A DNA stretch of 64,000 nucleotides from Gibbula magus (lineage: Eukaryota > Mollusca > Gastropoda > Trochida > Trochidae): contig OW388305.1 of NCBI GenBank assembly GCA_936450465.1, positions 39,131,187 through 39,195,186 of the forward strand, read 5' to 3'. The notes beneath the pieces are model-generated. The model searched no databases, was not told the DNA's origin, and saw nothing but the letters and a program-made list of their open reading frames with translations. Each line of letters opens with the position of its first letter. Positions within the stretch are counted from its first letter, which is position 1. Below are positions 35,885 to 47,345 of this stretch, piece by piece. The translations under genes and the position numbers were made by a program.

Positions 35885-36245
35885 TTAAAGGGGCAATAGC
35901 ACGTTTTTTCGCTGAAATAAGTCGATGAAATGTATTTGCAAAATAATGTCACCAATAGTAAAACACCCTTCTCTCTTCGGAAAATCAAGTTAAAAATAAG
36001 TGTACATGGTTCCATAAAGCCATGTGAATCGTTTTTGTCATTCGAAATAATAAAATGTGTTCACAATAAAATGGCCGCCATGCAATTTTTGCTTTATACG
36101 CAACACCGTTTTTACCACTACGGATAATTGGTTTGGGTTATAAGATGTTATACCCTCTAAAGTAAATATAAATGACATAAACTATCGTTATGAATGGAAA
36201 ATTTGAAAAATATTTTTTTCAAAAAACGTGCTACTGCCCCTTTAA
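35885..36245 (+). mobile_element. MITE family A, copy 8, directly behind GT92
   Basis: TTAAAGGGGCAATAGCACG to CGTGCTACTGCCCCTTTAA. Starts 13 bases after the GT92 stop. The element contains AATAAA words (near 36,046 and 36,066), so it may supply the poly(A) signal. Confidence 0.9.
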
Positions 36246-37062
36246 GGCAGTATCACCCAAACTGTGATGTACAGGATAACTCCGATGCATATGGAGATCA
36301 AGGCTTAACAATATCTCATTTTATTATATAATTTAGAGTGAGTATTCAATTTTATCAGTGAAATAAACCCTCTATCAAGCCACAGTGACGATAACCTTTA
36401 TCGCCAATCTACTGAGTAACAGTTAACTTTATCGCTACTCGCGTGAGGTCATCGGGACAATGTTATGACGTCACATTGTCAGCTTGCGAAGTCTGTAAGT
36501 TTACCGTTGAAATCACTCCACGCAAACATACAACATAGAAAAAAATGATATAATAAATAGAATATATGTTTTCCTTGACAAATACAAAGTTTTCACATCT
36601 CGTGAGGTTGAAAAGTTAATTATATATTTCACTCGTGGCTGCGCCCCTTGTGAAATATCTACTTTTCTACCTCACTCGATGAGATAAACAATATAGAATA
36701 TATATGCCGTTTCTGATTTTGAATGCCTCCTGTACATCAAAAGTTGTTTATATCTAGCTATATCAATGAATGTACACCGGCTGCTTATGTTCAATAACAT
36801 TTTAATCAAGCAATCAATAGACTATATATATAGATTTATTCATGTGTGCCGTTAAGTACTGATTCTGAATGCACCATGTAGAATAATGCCATGCCTATCT
36901 ATAAATGAATGCGAATTGGTTGTTTTGTCCTTTTTTTCTATAATGTATAAAATGTCAACTGATTCAACATACCTATGGTGATTTTTTGTCTGCGTCAGGA
37001 AACACGACCCAGAGTATAAGCTAGTTGTGTGTCTATAGCGCTTTTCATGTCCCAAACACCTG

Positions 37063-37168
37063 AGCCTAGATTTTCGAAGCTCTCATAGCACTAAATACTC
37101 GTAAGCCAATGTTAATGAATGGTGCTTACGACTGTCTTAGCGCTAAGAGATTTTCGAAAATCTAGGCC
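37063..37168. repeat. short palindromic element
   Basis: GCCTAGATTTTCGAAGCTCT pairs with AGAGATTTTCGAAAATCTAGGC; the middle has CTCGTAAGCC and GGTGCTTACGAC. The stretch 36,250-37,060 holds TGACGTCACATTGTC and a weak hairpin at 36,592-36,685 only. Confidence 0.75.
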
Positions 37169-37689
37169 CTGCTTAATAGAGATTGAATGAAGCGTCATAA
37201 AATGTGAAATTCTCGCCATGTCTTGGCAATAAAAATGCACATCGTCGTGTGTAATAAGGCCTAACAAAAAATTCTGGTATTTACAGGCTACCAAAAATTA
37301 TGCGATGACGCGATTTTTTATTTTATTTACGACATGTTTTGGGGGAATGAAGAGATAAACAAACAAAATTTATAAAATTATTTATATAAATAAAGCACAA
37401 ACCCTCTTAAATATGTGTTACTATTCCAAATAGTCTATAATCTCACCCCTACTCTCAATCTCAACAGAAACGCGTGACATGTTCTATGTCCAATGTTTTC
37501 TGAGGCTAAATAATTATAGTTATCTGCCCTTACTTTGTTAAAACCTAGAAAAATTGACCCGAGGCGTGGGTTTGAAACTGATGCGGGCAAAAACCAGAAA
37601 CAAATTCTTTTTTGGGGGGGGCTAAGCTTGACATTATTGTCGTGTGTGATATGCTCTGTCCAGCCCAAGCATCAACATTAATCACATAA

Positions 37690-37755
37690 GGAAAACTGGT
37701 CGTTCATCTCTCTTGCGCAAAATATTTGCGCTAAACTTCACCTGTGCATTAAGGT
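37690..37755. repeat. single-arm copy of the 39.1-kb hairpin
   Basis: GAAAACTGGTCGTTCATCTC through GCGCTAAACTTCACCTGTG matches the right arm at 39,120-39,176. Bases 37,180-37,680 and 37,760-38,330 show nothing recognised. Confidence 0.85.
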
Positions 37756-38345
37756 CCCAGCAAGTTGAGCCTTGACATTCTCCCTGATAGAAAATCTTGG
37801 GTTTGGAAGAGTACTTACTAGTTTTAAACTCAGACTCTGAAAAAGAGTATTTATTCTGAAAATATCACCATGTTATTATTTATTGAACCGGAGACTATGA
37901 AAAAGGGATTTCCATTATATTTTTCAATATTTGTTTCCGATCGAGTCTACGTGTTAGACTAAAGAGTAGCATACATGTGCTCCAAATACTAGTCTAGGAC
38001 CTTAAGTCTCTGAAATTATTTTTTGTAAAATTTCAAAATTAAAAAAAACACAGACACAAAACAGAGCCAGTGGCTCTGTAGCTTTTTAGGCTTTAAACTT
38101 TACACTATATAAGTTTCAAATGCAAAATTTCAAGAAGAATTTATCAGAGGTATAAACAATTTCAAGTACTTTTAATCGAGAAGAAGATGAAAATAGGTTT
38201 TTAGGTCGTGGCCCGTGATTTTATGACAAAATACTAGTATAAAATTTAGATTCCCCATTGACCATGTAGTCTGTACACATTTCAGATTTCTAGAGCTTTT
38301 CGTATTGGAAAAGAAGATGAAATATATTTTAGATCATGACCCCCA

Positions 38346-38736
38346 TCCTCGGTTACCCATGGTTTTATATATGCTCCGTTAATCTCCGCTATATCACCCA
38401 TGGGAAACCATATCAGAAAAATCTGTACTCAAATTACCCGCCCTTGGCCAGCGTGACGAAGTCAGTAACCAAAGAAAATGCTCAATGGGATAATACGGAA
38501 ATGGCCAAGGGAGAAAACCGTCGACGGATGGCTAACACAATGACCTCGCTTGCTTTGAAACGAAGTGATATGAATTGTCATTGGCTCGCAGGCCCAAGCT
38601 GCGTAGCAGTTTGATTGGCTCACGCCGGCCAAGGGCGGGTAATTTGAGTACAGATTTATCTGATGAAATTTCCCATGGGTGACATACATGTAGTGGAGAG
38701 TAACGGAGCATATATAAAACCATGGGTAACCGAGGA
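38346..38736. mobile_element. long fold-back element
   Basis: Left CCTCGGTTACCCATGGTTTT pairs with AAAACCATGGGTAACCGAGG; inner AATTACCCGCCCTTGGCC pairs with GGCCAAGGGCGGGTAATT. The centre, from about 38,460 to 38,625, is unpaired. Confidence 0.85.
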
Positions 38737-39039
38737 TGCATGACCCCTGGAACCCATATTTTGCGCCATAGGGTCACCAAATCCACAAGTTAGAATCCCA
38801 ATTGACCAAGTAGTCTGCACATAACATTTCCGATCTCTAGAGTCACTGAAAATCAAGTCTAAAAATCTAAACGTTTACGGACGGAAGGACGCCGGATGCC
38901 ATGCCATGTCATTAGTACATCAGGCCTTTAAGGCCTGATGAGGTGAAAAATGAGGTTCTGGGCTGAGTTCTGTGGTCTTGTTGAAGACACGCCCACGATA
39001 TTAACACATTAAGATAGACTATCTATACACGGGTAGTTG

Positions 39040-39183
39040 TTTAAAGCACAGGTGAAGTTTAGCGCAAATATGTTGCACAACAGAGATGAACGACCAGTTT
39101 TCCCTATGTGCGAACGAAGGGAAAACTGGTCGTTCATCTCTGTTGCGCAACATATTTGCGCTAAACTTCACCTGTGTTTAAAG
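39040..39183. repeat. near-perfect hairpin with 62-base arms
   Basis: Left CACAGGTGAAGTTTAGCGCA and right TGCGCTAAACTTCACCTGTG; centre near TGTGCGAACG. Confidence 0.9.
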
Positions 39184-39389
39184 TTACATATAATGAAATG
39201 GATTGTCTGTCTGCATATATACCAGTATAAAGAATTCATTTCATTCAAACAACATTGGAATATATCTTCATACAAATGTACTTGCATAGAAGACAGTGGA
39301 TGTTTGTGTCGGTGTAGCTTAAGATTCGTCAAGTGTTTTCTTAAAATTTTATTTGACTTTCCAAAATACCATATGTGCTGATATCATTT

Positions 39390-39777
39390 CAATTAAGTTC
39401 ACTCAACTTGCTTATTCACCCCTAATGACCAAATATATAATAAATACTATTTTACAATGATAATCGAGTATCATCATTATACATGTACAGAAACAGACAC
39501 AACACGCCACATTTACATACACAGTAGTTATATTACCTATTGAACATTATCAACCAAAATTTTACTTTTTGTCTTTGTTAATAAGATTCAAAAATTAAGT
39601 TTTACTAGTTGTCGCGTTGCATAGTCCTATTTTCGATCAGAAATCACTACTTTTATCTTTATATCGTCACTATACTGAGTCGACAACCATCAAAATGATG
39701 ATGGTAAAAGACAACAGTCAGTATATCTCGATAAAATAACACCATTTCTAACTCCCAACAACATAATACACCTTTAA
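39390..39777 (-). mobile_element. MITE family B, copy 3 (left end worn)
   Basis: Ends CATAATACACCTTTAA and shares the GTCACTATACTGAGTCGA region and CGCCACATTTACATACACAG with the other copies; the left terminal repeat is not clear. Confidence 0.6.
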
Positions 39778-39910
39778 TAATGTATTAAGGAAATATATAT
39801 ATATATATATATTAATTCGTCATTTATAGTTACTTCACCGACTTCGCAGACTTGAAGCGCCATAAAATCTTCACTTTCCATTTGCTGCTAAAATTAACGT
39901 TGAATTGTAC

Positions 39911-40264
39911 ACGTAGCACGTTTTTGGCAAAATTTATTTTTTCAAATTTCCCATTTATAATGATAGTTTATGTCATTTAAATTAACTTTAGAGAGTAAAA
40001 CATCTTGTTACACAAACCAATTATCTGTAGTGGTAAAAACTATGTTGCGTATAAAGCAAAAACTGCATGGCGGCCATATTATTGTGAACACAATTTATTA
40101 GTTTTTATTACAAAAACGATTCCCATGGCTTTACCGAAATATGTACACTCATTTTAAACTTTATTTTCCGAAGAGAGAAGGATGTTTTACTATTGGTGAA
40201 ATTATTTTTCAAATACATTTCATCAACTTATTTGAGCGAAAAAAACGTGCTACTGCCCCTTTAA
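39911..40264 (-). mobile_element. MITE family A, copy 9 (5' worn)
   Basis: Starts inside the terminal repeat at GTAGCACGTTTTTGGC; the right end CGTGCTACTGCCCCTTTAA is intact. Confidence 0.85.
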
Positions 40265-40437
40265 AGCCATTGTGTAACTATTCTATATGATATCATGACA
40301 TTTGATATTTTTTATGATATTTACAGCTTGATGACGTTATCTCAAATCCTTCACAAGATTTTTCGGACGATAATAGCTCAAACCTAGATAGACGCCATAC
40401 AGATCGAATAACGCACATGTTTTGAATTTGTTTCAGG

Positions 40438-40607
40438 ATCTACATCTCCCAACAACTCTCAAACTATCTCTACATCTCCTTACATATCTCTTTCTCTCCC
40501 TACATCTCACTACACTCCATAACATCTCTCTACATCTCCCAACATCTCTATAAATCTCTGCATCTTCCTTCATCTCTCTACATCTGAAAACAGCTCCCAA
40601 CAGCTCC

Positions 40608-40677
<70 letters not shown>

Positions 40678-41230
40678 CTATACATACATCTGTCTACATC
40701 TCCAAACATCATTCTATATCTCTCGACGTCTTCAATCATCTCACTACATCTCTCAAAATCTCTGTACATCCCCCACCATCTCCTTACACCCCCCCCCCCC
40801 CCCCCCCCCCCCATCATCCCCTTACACCCCCCCCCCCCCCCCCCACACACACACCAACCCCCCACCATCTCCTTACATCTCCCACATCTCTCTAATTGTC
40901 TACATCTCCCAACATCATTCTACATCTTTCGACGTCTCCAATCATCTCACTACATATCTCAACGTCTCTCAAAATCCCTGTACATCCCCCACCATCTCCT
41001 TATACCCCCCACTATCACCTTACATCTCCCACATCTCTTTACATTCCCTTACATCTCTCTAAATATCTTTACATTTTTCTGCATCCTCTACATCTCACTA
41101 CGTCTCTTTATATTTTTCTACATCTTCCAGCATCTCTGGACATCTATCTACGTCTCTAAAAGTCTCTCTACATCCCCAAACATCTCACTTCATCTCTCTA
41201 CATCTACCAACATCTCACTTCATCTCTCTG
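40438..41230. repeat. degenerate pyrimidine-rich CTACATCTC array with TA and poly-C tracts
   Basis: Words like CATCTCTCTACATCTCCCAA recur every 10-20 bases. Inside are a TA tract (40,612-40,675) and poly-C runs near 40,790-40,812 and 40,827-40,843. No coding frame is credible. Confidence 0.9.
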
Positions 41231-41362
41231 ATAGGTTTAGATATCAGCCATCGTGCAATCATTTTACTTATGTTAAATATTAAATAATAAAACATATGCA
41301 TTCATAGAACATCCACAAACTAGTATATAAATTATCATCAGACTGAACATATTGTCGTGTTG

Positions 41363-41851
41363 TTAAAGGTACACCCATTGTGTTGTTGGGGGTCACATAT
41401 TGCAAACGTTATAAATGGTTTTACTTTATCGAGAGGTACAGACTGTTACCGAAAACTACCGTTTTGATGATAGAAGGCTTAGAATATTGACGATATGAAG
41501 GTAAAAGTACTGATTTCTGATCGAAAACCGGACAATGCACAGCGTGTGGCGCGCGTCAATGAACCAAACGTAATTCTGGAATATTATTTATAACAGACAA
41601 AGAGACAAATTTGAGTTGATAATGTTTAATAGGTCACATAACTACTGTGCATGTAAATGGGACGTGCAGTTTCGGTTTCTGCACATGCATAATGAATTTT
41701 AATTGGAAACTAGTAATCATGATATATTTGGCGATTGGGGATAACTATGCAAGCTGAGTGAATTTATTTGTATTGTAGACAGCACATGTGGTGAGTTGGA
41801 ACGTTTTAAAGCCAAATAATTTTTTATGAAACACAATGGATGGACCTTTAA
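41363..41851 (+). mobile_element. MITE family B, copy 4
   Basis: TTAAAGGTACACCCATTGTG to CACAATGGATGGACCTTTAA, the best-kept copy of the family. Confidence 0.8.
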
Positions 41852-42013
41852 GTAGCGACGTTGTCACACTGATGAATGGCTTGGCTTCTCATTGTTTATT
41901 TTATAAATGGATATGCGCAAGTCTTATTCAAACTGTAAAATATAAAGGCTTCTAAATATGAGTCTCAGTAATATGTATGAACTGAATTATGTTATATTCT
42001 ATCCATACCATAG

Positions 42014-42256
42014 GTGTATAAACATAAATATCCACGCGAATTTCGTTTCCACAAAGTTACCGATAGAACCCTCACTTATATGGATCCTATCATGGCTGAC
42101 CTGTCACCAGCACTGTTGTCGAAAGCCTCACCACGCATTGATCAGTGGCGTAACGTTTGTAATAGCTGTAACAGTGCCGTAACCCTTCGTCAATGTTATC
42201 AGGGGGTAAAGGTCACGGTGTCAAACATCGTAAGTTCACGTCCGGGTCACAGCTAA
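42014..42256 (+). CDS. unassigned exon-like frame with CxxC
   Basis: An open stretch of 72 codons runs from a possible acceptor (ACCATAG before 42014) to a good donor (GTAAGT at 42230). If not spliced it reads eight codons more to a stop at 42256. The product is polar and includes MDPIMADLSPALLSKASPRI and CNSCNSAVTLRQC. It is richer in GC than its surroundings and is not part of any repeat seen here. No partner exon was found and no family is recognised. It could be one exon of an otherwise unseen gene, a gene remnant, or chance. Confidence 0.3.
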   Translation: MYKHKYPREFRFHKVTDRTLTYMDPIMADLSPALLSKASPRIDQWRNVCNSCNSAVTLRQCYQGVKVTVSNIVSSRPGHS

Positions 42257-42944
42257 GAGTCAAGAGGGGTCAAAAGTCAAATCAATCAATGATACATGAA
42301 CTTGAAGTTATAAGAGAGAGTTTCACCATATATTATATCCATATATTACGATTTAATATTACACGAATGTCGGCCCACCCACAAGTATATTATTATATAA
42401 TTTTGCCATTTTACATGGTCCAAGAAAATGTAGAATTAATAAACTTAACTTCAACTATAAATTAACGAGTAGTCTAATGATATTAGCTATTAAACATTTA
42501 CCATTTGACCATAACTTCTTTTGAAAATAAATATTTAGGAAACATGATGCGTTACAATCAAATTAATTTCTCTGTTATAAACCGTCATTCTGAAAGAAAT
42601 GCGTAACGTCTGTGGGGAGAGAATTGATGCGTACCTTTTTTCAATTATAATTAACTGTGACGACCTTCGGCATTGATATTTATATTTATATTGAACTTTT
42701 AAAACAGTTTATAAGCCAGTGGACAAACACATGATGAAACGTATTTCTTGATTATATTGATGAAAACAATCAATTTGAAATTATGAATGAAAGAATGAAG
42801 GATACACAGCCTACACAAGATATTTCAATCCACGATCGCTCCATACGACTAAAAATGGTTACACCATGCCTTAAGAAGCTTACTCAACTTAATTTGATCT
42901 TTCAAAAATTAGCTTTTCACATTTCTGAGAAACACACGTTTCCT

Positions 42945-43040
42945 TGTCTTCACATCTTCTCAACTAGACGACATAGGAGAGTCAAAATGTTTTTAAGGCT
43001 TATGTTTTGACGTTCTACAGCAACGATGCGTCAACAAATT
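42945..43040. repeat. dispersed segment, copy 3
   Basis: TCTCAACTAGACGACATAGG through CGATGCGTCAACAAATTAAG matches 1597-1692. The rest of 42,260-44,860 holds no gene that I can support. Confidence 0.4.
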
Positions 43041-44869
43041 AAGACAAACAAGGTACATTATGCCTACACCATCTAATACTAACATAATTTTCATATTTCA
43101 TAAAATGTTACCTTAAATAACAAACAGTATCACAAGAAAACCCCTTTGAAATTACAATTTTAGCAACCAATGTGTGTTTGAACAGATATGAAATATTAAG
43201 TATCATACTCCCATGAATGAAATTCTGGATGACTCTTACATATATGCCTCCTTATCAGAGACCATCTTCCCACGGCAAGGTGAAAACGTATAGAAATAAA
43301 TTCTATGCATTTTTTACCTTGACCTCAACAGCCCAGATAACAGTGTAACGAAGCAGCGACATCTATTGTGATCACGAGTTATGCCCCTTACCAGCTGCTT
43401 ACATACAGCCAATGAAATCACCGTTTACATTCGGTACTGCAGAAGCGATAATTCTAAAATTGTTATTTTTAGAAACATACGTTGGGTAAACGTTTCTTCT
43501 TGTACATTGCAATACTCGTCGTATAGTACTTAAATACATGAAAATATATCATCATAAACATGCTTATTAAATAAGAAGACCAAATGCGAGCCAGGAAGTG
43601 TTATTAGTTGATTGTTAAGTTTATAACGGAGACATATGTAGTTCATATGCAAATGAGAAATACCCACGTTCAAACAAAGTTAAAAGATTTGAATACAAAT
43701 CGTCGCGTTGAATAAGAATATTTCAAATAGTATAGCGTGCTAATTGTAACATTTATAAATAAGAGTTATTAAGAGTTATAGGCACAGTTTATCAAGCAAG
43801 AAATCAAATCACAGTTTTTAAAAACGTTACACAACCTGTATTTTCGGTATGTAGTTCAGTATTAAATAATTGAGATTGTTAAATCGAAATACCATGATGC
43901 CACACGCGTTATTTTGTATTTTGTAAAAAAAGATAGTGTGAAATCATTAAAGATTAGTTTCATTCAAACTCAACACTTGATTTATTCGATTTCGGAGTGA
44001 ATAACATGTGCTAGTTATTTTTTTTTTTAGCTTATATGACTTTTTAAAAACTATGACAACCAACTAAATTGAATCACTCAACGTACTTCCAGCTGCAATG
44101 TTGTGAAATTAACAAACGATACCTGATAACATGCGCAAAATCATACGCGAAATTTATGAATTTATCCAGTTTGGCAGTTATCAAACAGTAACGGTGGGTC
44201 CACTCCATGTGCCAACTTTATGGCTTTTAAGCTGTCCGCTTCGACGTTTTGATTATCGATTACAGGTTTATGAAAGCGAATTGTAATTATTTTATTGCAT
44301 CAATTGAAAGTTTATACAAGTCCGGGACTGATCAAAATACTGTCAAAAAGTGTGCTACAGTTTGCGACCCAAAATAAGCGGAGAAATTGGACGAATTAGA
44401 AAAGGTGTTTCCCAGTCTAAATATAGAAGTTCATATTGCAAGCTTTCTTCTGATTGGCCTATCGGATTAGCCTGCAGTACGCTAAAATCTTAGCGCAGAA
44501 AAAGCGGGCCGTGAGGTCAAGGGCGGAGGGAGATGATTTGAAAATCTTCTCGTTACGCCCGTGACGTTGTGAAGATGATCAGAGACATTCAAAATCGACT
44601 TCATCCGGCAGAAATGTTCTGTGTTGGACTCTCCTAAAAATGTGGTATCGTTTCTTTTGCCCCTCAGTGTATGCCTCGTATTAGGTATCAACAATTTGCA
44701 CTCAATCACGGTAAGTATAGTTTGACCTTAATCTAAGGCAGCTGATGGGTGTATTGTTGCGTCTTAATCAGAATATTGTTGCATACTTGTATTGTTGGTT
44801 GTTGTTGTTGTTGTTTATGAACATCCTCCTCGTGTTGTTCGGTTAAATGAGGACATTATTATATACATT

Positions 44870-45350
44870 GTACTTAACAAAAGAAAAGTACACACCTCAA
44901 TGTATTCGATTAATTCAATATTTTAAAAAGAAACGTGGTGTATTTCATTATGGCACGATCACAAGAACATGTATATGCAGTAGTTTGTGTGAATGAGTGT
45001 ATGGTTTGTGTTTAGTTAAAAATCTTTGATTAATATATTCAGGAGATATCAATGAAATTCACACCTCCTTCCATGTCTAACATGTTGTATGTGTGAAGAA
45101 TGAGCTACATATGTTGAGTTTCACAATATATATTATATGTAAATGAACATGTGTGTTTTATCTAAATTAATTTTGTAAAAATGTGTAAGTTTAAAATTCC
45201 ATATAAAAATCATTGAAAACCAGTTTGTTTTATGGTTATACCCCTGCACTTTTTAGTTACAGAGTACGACGTCAAAAACTCAGTTATCTGAAATTGAAAA
45301 TCATAAATATGTTAAAATCAACGGAGGGGGACTTTCTTTCTACTTTAGTC
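44870..45350. mobile_element. repeat family E, copy 3
   Basis: Contains TTCGATTAATTCAATATTTT and CATTATGGCACGATCACAAG, as in the 23.7- and 24.2-kb copies. Confidence 0.6.
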
Positions 45351-45639
45351 TATATCAAAAAGAATAAACTACAAAACTATATTTTATTATACCAATAGAA
45401 ACGACAAGCTTCAAATAACCTGTCTCCAAATTGGCCAATTGTTTAATGTTTTACAGGATCGAATGTGCTAACACATCGACATCATCGATGCTAGTGATGG
45501 GTTTCGGACTGAAGGTCCGGGTTCGAATCTCCGGGACAATATGCTCTCCTGTAAATGACTGTAACAGACAGCATGATCTTACATATTTAAAGTTTCATTA
45601 AGTATGTTTCATGATATTCTATCTTGCTGTCATTCGAGC

Positions 45640-46062
45640 CGATATAACTCACAGTCTGATTTTACATCAAATGATCGACTTGCACTTTCATACCCAATTG
45701 CCAAATGTATCGTTATTACTTGTTTTCAATGAAAAAAAATCTAGTAACAGCCTTATAAATGTGCCGAAATGAACATTATACGTTAAATTTACATGCACAG
45801 AAGTTGTGTGACTTGTTAAACATTACCAACCCAAATCTGTAGTTTTGTCTATTAGAGTTACGCTTCCAAAATTACGTTTGACCTATCAGCGCGCATTAGC
45901 CGTGGTACATTGTCTTGTTATCGATCAAACATCTCGACTTTCCCCTTTATATTGTCCTGATACTGAATGCTAATTTTCTGCAACAACCACTACTTCTCGA
46001 ATAATATAACACCGTTCATATCGTTTGACATATAACCCCAACAACGTGTTATGTCCCTTTGA
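45640..46062 (-). mobile_element. MITE family B, copy 5 (diverged)
   Basis: TTACACATGCA-type middle, ATTACGTTTGACCTATCAGC and CAACAACGTGTTATGTCCCT mark it as a worn copy of family B. Bases 46,070-47,345 contain AT-rich sequence and the 3' end of the PH-domain gene. Confidence 0.55.
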
Positions 46063-47345
46063 GAACAATCGACCAGCAACGAGGAAATGATCAGCTGGTA
46101 CATGTTCAGTTCGACTAACATGTCGTCTATGAAATATTAATAATAACTGTACCTTCATCCCTATGAATTTTGTTTCTTTAAGCTTTCAGCTCTATATGTG
46201 TATTCAGTTTATCTAGACTTGTTGAATAAGGAACTAGACTGTTTTAAAGGCTCTTTGTAATACACAATTGTGAGGCAGGACTGCTGTTCAGTATGTGAAA
46301 TACACAAGGTACACAAACCGGGCAATAGAGAATTGCAATTGCGCATTACTCACAACAAATTGTAACCGTTTTAATATCATACTATTCCACGAACGTGTCG
46401 TATTATGTAAAGGTGTATCCACTGGGTGTGTTTAAGCTTTTAAGGGATATTTATTTAATTTATTTATTTAAGTTGAATATTTCTACATTATTAAGCGAAT
46501 ACCTTCAAAATACACTTCTCATTAAAGCAACAAAGCGTATACAACGTTCAAATGTGTTATGCAGAAGCATTGACTGGTTATCATGTTAAATCTAACAGTG
46601 ACAAATAAAAGATTTTAAAAGTATTTAAAGATAAAATATTGTTAAACAGTAGTTGGCGACAATGTAACGGAGCGAGCAAATCCGATAAACGTAATCTTGT
46701 AAACTTTTTGTAAGCAAAGAAAAACATTGATTTTTTGTTGGTAGCGTTAATATGTCATGTAACTGGTATAAATGCAAATTCAACGTGTAACTTCAACTTG
46801 TATTATTTGGCATTTCACGAATATGCAGGTCGAGAGAGATGATTTGAACTTGAATGTGCACATAACATTTTTGCAGGTAATCAAAGAAAAATAGAGTTTT
46901 TTGAAAAATACTTTATGTCGTAAATTTGGCTGTCCCCGAGAAACTGTTTAAACTCCATGGGCTCGACAATTTAATTTCATATTAAAGATGACGATGTATA
47001 TGTTATTTCCCCTCTGTATTCTTCATAAACATAAACAAACGGTTTAAGAAGAAAATATTCATAATTTATTGCACTGAAAAATACTGCAATATAAGATAGT
47101 CACATGACTTGTCACGTGACAAAATAATACAAAATGGCGTCACTTGGCAGGAATCTGTTGCTTTGTACAAATAGATAAATATACAAGTCGCACTGGCACC
47201 AGGGCAGGGGTCATCAGAGCCACACAAGGCATTATATACTGGGCATTAATGCCTCGGTCTTGCTGATGATAGTCACTCGTAGAATGTCACAAAATCATTA
47301 TAATATCACAGTTTGTCATGTTGGAGCACGTAAAATGGCGGAGGT

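Noticed and set aside
39037..39381. 114-residue plus-strand frame
   Set aside because: Its first half is the palindromic hairpin; no family or splice support.
44630..44710. Signal-peptide-like frame VVSFLLPLSVCLVLG before a GTAAGT
   Set aside because: No ATG is in frame and a stop lies upstream; at best a dead exon, so not listed as a gene.
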